Source: JAFGTX01 sp942492225 (GTDB lineage: Bacteria; Bacillota; Clostridia; Peptostreptococcales; Acidaminobacteraceae). From it: a DNA stretch of 25,231 nt. Each line of letters opens with the position of its first letter. The first letter of the stretch is position 1. The stretch covers positions 1 to 25,231 of the forward strand of contig CALODS010000021.1 of the NCBI GenBank assembly GCA_942492225.1, in the 5' to 3' direction. A model generated the notes under the pieces. The model did no database searches, was not told the origin of the DNA, and worked only from the letters and a program-made list of their open reading frames with translations. A program made the translations under genes and the position numbers. Below, piece after piece: positions 23,079-25,231 of the stretch.

Positions 23079-24223
23079 TGCCTGGATGGCGGAACGCTAC
23101 TGGAAACACGGGCACCGCCTGCGGCCGCGGGAAGTTGTCGCGGAGTTCGAAAAGACCCTGTACGACGAGCTCGACCTGCTGCGGGAGGCCGCGAATGCCT
23201 CGCAGCTGCGGCGCAGCGGCGAATCCGGCCTGCTGTACGTATGCGAGGTGCACTGGCCCTACTGCCCGCCCCGAGGTCATGGTGATGGAACGCATCCGCG
23301 GCATCCAGGTGAGCGATATCGCCGGACTGCGCGCCCACAATATCGACCTGAAAGCACTTTCCGAACGGGGTGTGGAGATCTTCTTCACCCAGGTTTTCCA
23401 GCACAACTTCTTCCATGCCGACATGCACCCGGGCAATATTTTCGTCGGCACCGATGGCCGCTACATGGGCGTCGACTTCGGCATCATGGGACCCTCAACC
23501 CGGTCGACCAGCGCTACTGGGGAACTCTTCCTGGCCTTTTTCAGACGCGACTACCGGCGTGTTGCCGAGCTGCATGTGGAGTCGGAATGGGTCCCGGACG
23601 GCACCCGCGTGGATGAATTCGAGTCCGCCATCCGCACCGTGTGCGAACCGATCTTTGAAAAACCGCTGAAGGAGATTTCCTTCGGCAACGTGCTGCTGCG
23701 GCTGTTCCAGACCGCGCGCCGCTTCAGCATGGAAGTACAGCCGCAGCTGGTGTTGTTGCAGAAGACCCTGCTCAACATCGAGGGACTGGGCCGCCAGCTG
23801 TATCCGGACCTCGACCTGTGGCAGACCGCCAAACCGTTCCTGGAACGCACCATGAGCGAACAGCTGGGTGCCAGGTCACTGCTGCGCAATATCAGGCAGA
23901 ACCTGCCGGAGTGGAACGAGCACCTGCCGGAACTGCCGACGCTTGCCTGGCATTACCTGGAACAGGCAACCAGTGGCAAGCTGCGCGTGGAGTGGACTTC
24001 CAGGGAAGTGCAGAAGCTGCGCAGGGAAGTGCAACTGGCCAACCGCCGTACCGTCAGCGCCATTGTCGGCACCGGGCTGGTGATCACCGCCGCCATCATC
24101 TATGGCCTCGACGGCTATGCCCCGACCATGCTGCTGGGTGCACCGCTGCTCACCTGGATAACGGGATGCACGGGCGTGTTCCTGCTCCTCTACAACTGGC
24201 CCGGCGGACGCAACCCGCCCTGA
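23074..24223 (+). CDS. ubiB: Ubiquinone biosynthesis kinase-like protein UbiB, 5'-truncated and frameshifted
   Basis: UbiB is an atypical ABC1/ADCK-family ATPase needed for ubiquinone biosynthesis, at the inner membrane. Coding starts at the junction with LIAWMAERYWKHGHRLRPREVV, roughly residue 195 of a ~546-residue protein, so the N-terminal third, with the KxGQ and nucleotide-loop motifs, is absent. Present are FFHADMHPGN (catalytic loop), GVDFGIMG (metal-binding DFG-like), RTVCEPIFEKP and two C-terminal membrane helices. Three frame breaks are needed: one extra C at 23264-23273, one base missing near 23488-23491 and two missing near 23515-23524. Alignment to the E. coli sequence from memory supports each. 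These are probably sequence errors. Confidence 0.93.
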
Positions 24224-24234
24224 GCCCAGGCGGA

Positions 24235-25228
24235 TCAGCCAACCAGTTGCTGGCGCGCGAGTATCGCTGTCAGCAGTATTGCCAGGGTAACGATCCAGAT
24301 CAGGATATACAGGGTGACGGACTGCCGCGCCTTGCGCTTCTCCAGCCAGGTGCGCGGCTTGACCCCCTTGAGCAGGAACATCAGCTTCGCCGCCAGGTTG
24401 ATACACACGACGTTCACTGCCAGCAGCAGCGCGGCTCCAAGTGCCAGGTCGAACTGGCCGCTGCCCAGCATCATGCCCAGCGTGGCAGCCGGCGGCAGCA
24501 ATGCCACGGCCACCATCACGCCAACCAGCGCACTGGAAAGCCCGGTCGCCAGCGACAGCACAGCCGCCGCACCCGAGGCCAGTGCCAGCACGATACCATC
24601 CGGTTTGACATCGGTGCGCACGAGAATTTCGGAACTGTCCAGGTAGCTGGGCCAGAGCATGCCGATAGCGACGGCCATGACCAGGGTCAGCGACAGGCCT
24701 GCCAGGTTGGTTTTCAGGGCCTGCCACATCAGTTCCCGGTCACCCAGCGAAGTGGAGAAGGCCAGGGCAATGTTCGGTCCCAGCAGGGGCGCGATCACCA
24801 TGGCACCGACGATGACGGCGATATTGTTTTCGATCAGCCCGATCGACGCCACAATCGTGGACAGGAATACCAGCAGCAGAAAGGTACTGTCGAGGCGCGC
24901 ACCACGCTCGATGCCGTTGTAGAGTTCTTCGCGCGTCTGGCTGCCGCTGGCGGCCTTGGCCTTGTCTGCTTCATCCGCCTCCTCTTTCCTTGGCAGGACC
25001 GCGTCGACTGGCATGATAATGATACGCGCGCTATCGCTCCCGCCGAGCTGGCTCTGCAGTGCATCGACCACGGCCTGGCGCGATTCATCGTCCACCAGCA
25101 TGCGGAGAACCCGGCGCCCGTCCTCCTGCATCTCCGACACACCAGAACTCCGCAACCTGATGCTGCTCGGCTATCCCGGTCAGGGTATCGAAGTGGGAGG
25201 CATCGGCGATTATCTCGATTACACGCAT
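24235..25228 (-). CDS. DUF389 (TIGR00341 family) membrane protein, frameshifted near the N-terminus
   Basis: An uninterrupted frame from 25155 to 24235 has a soluble part (about 85 residues), then about six hydrophobic helices with the DUF389 core (STFLLLVFLSTIVASIGL, AVIVGAMVIAPLLGPNIALA, GVMVAVALLPPAATLGMML). Upstream, another frame starts at ATG 25228 and reads MRVIEIIADASHFDTLTGIA, the normal start of this family. Joining the two requires one extra base (or two missing) at 25135-25147. The function of DUF389 proteins is unknown; an integral inner-membrane role is all the sequence shows. It converges with ubiB, 11 bases apart, and shares its GC-rich composition. Confidence 0.88.
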
Positions 25229-25231
25229 AAA

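Noticed and set aside
22979..23260. 5' part of the 414-codon plus-strand frame, reading across the junction
   Set aside because: The first part is antisense to the hexapeptide-repeat gene and then out of frame with UbiB. Real UbiB coding in this frame begins only after about 23,270.
23876..24727. Open frame of 283 codons on the minus strand inside DUF389/ubiB
   Set aside because: It is a shadow frame of the GC-rich region with low-complexity Gly/Ala/Arg composition and no recognisable domain.
23818..25230. Long open frame of 470 codons on the plus strand through ubiB and the DUF389 gene
   Set aside because: It overlaps two recognised genes in other frames, is rich in Gln, Arg and His from GC-rich antisense reading, and shows no family features.
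23040..25231. Horizontal transfer of a proteobacterial segment into the Firmicute
   Set aside because: The segment is ordinary proteobacterial housekeeping DNA, cut mid-gene at the join, with no mobility genes or repeats. A chimera is simpler.
1..25231. CRISPR array, tRNA or rRNA genes, insertion sequences, prophage
   Set aside because: No regularly spaced repeats, no cloverleaf or rRNA-like sequence, and no transposase, integrase or phage proteins were seen on either strand.

Overview
The window joins two unrelated genomes. Positions 1 to about 23,073 are AT-rich and come from an anaerobic, amino-acid-fermenting Firmicute (Clostridia-like). Evidence: the oxidative ornithine fermentation genes, a T-box leader on aspS, a RocR-type sigma-54 activator, the clostridial coproporphyrinogen enzyme HemZ, and AGGAGG-type ribosome binding sites. 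Positions about 23,074 to 25,231 are GC-rich and gammaproteobacterial (ubiB and a DUF389 membrane protein). The change happens within a few bases and cuts a gene on each side, so it is most simply an assembly or read chimera rather than gene transfer.

All Firmicute genes lie on the minus strand, so transcription runs from high to low coordinates. Region 1 (1-6,452) is an ornithine catabolic operon in transcription order: ord, ortA, ortB, oraS, oraE and a GlmL/MutL-like gene cut by the window start. It encodes D-ornithine 4,5-aminomutase (OraSE), 2,4-diaminopentanoate dehydrogenase (Ord) and 2-amino-4-oxopentanoate thiolase (OrtAB), which give acetyl-CoA and alanine. A well-matched sigma-54 promoter lies about 100 bases before ord. 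The adjacent gene (6,669-8,084) encodes a PAS/AAA+/Fis-type activator. Two identical 14-bp palindromes between them are probable activator sites and also form that gene's terminator-like hairpin. The first ~35 codons of ord carry a cluster of small insertions that break the reading frame.

Region 2 (8,121-12,006) is aspS, an RseC/MucC-family gene and glyA, headed by a sigma-A promoter and an aspartate T-box (specifier GAC). No terminator is visible between glyA and the sigma-54 activator gene.

Region 3 (12,048-16,934) is relA/spoT, dtd, a metallo-beta-lactamase-fold hydrolase and hemZ, started by a promoter in front of relA. A strong terminator hairpin sits between the hydrolase and hemZ.

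Region 4 (16,955-23,073) holds apt (own terminator), recJ, a LapA-domain membrane protein, secF, secD (terminator after secF) and a truncated gamma-carbonic-anhydrase-like gene.

Region 5 (23,074-25,231) holds a 5'-truncated, frameshifted ubiB on the plus strand and a convergent, frameshifted DUF389 gene. I see no CRISPR array, tRNA, rRNA, insertion sequence or phage gene. I found no clearly undescribed system. The most interesting native material is the regulation and RNA structure of the ornithine operon.
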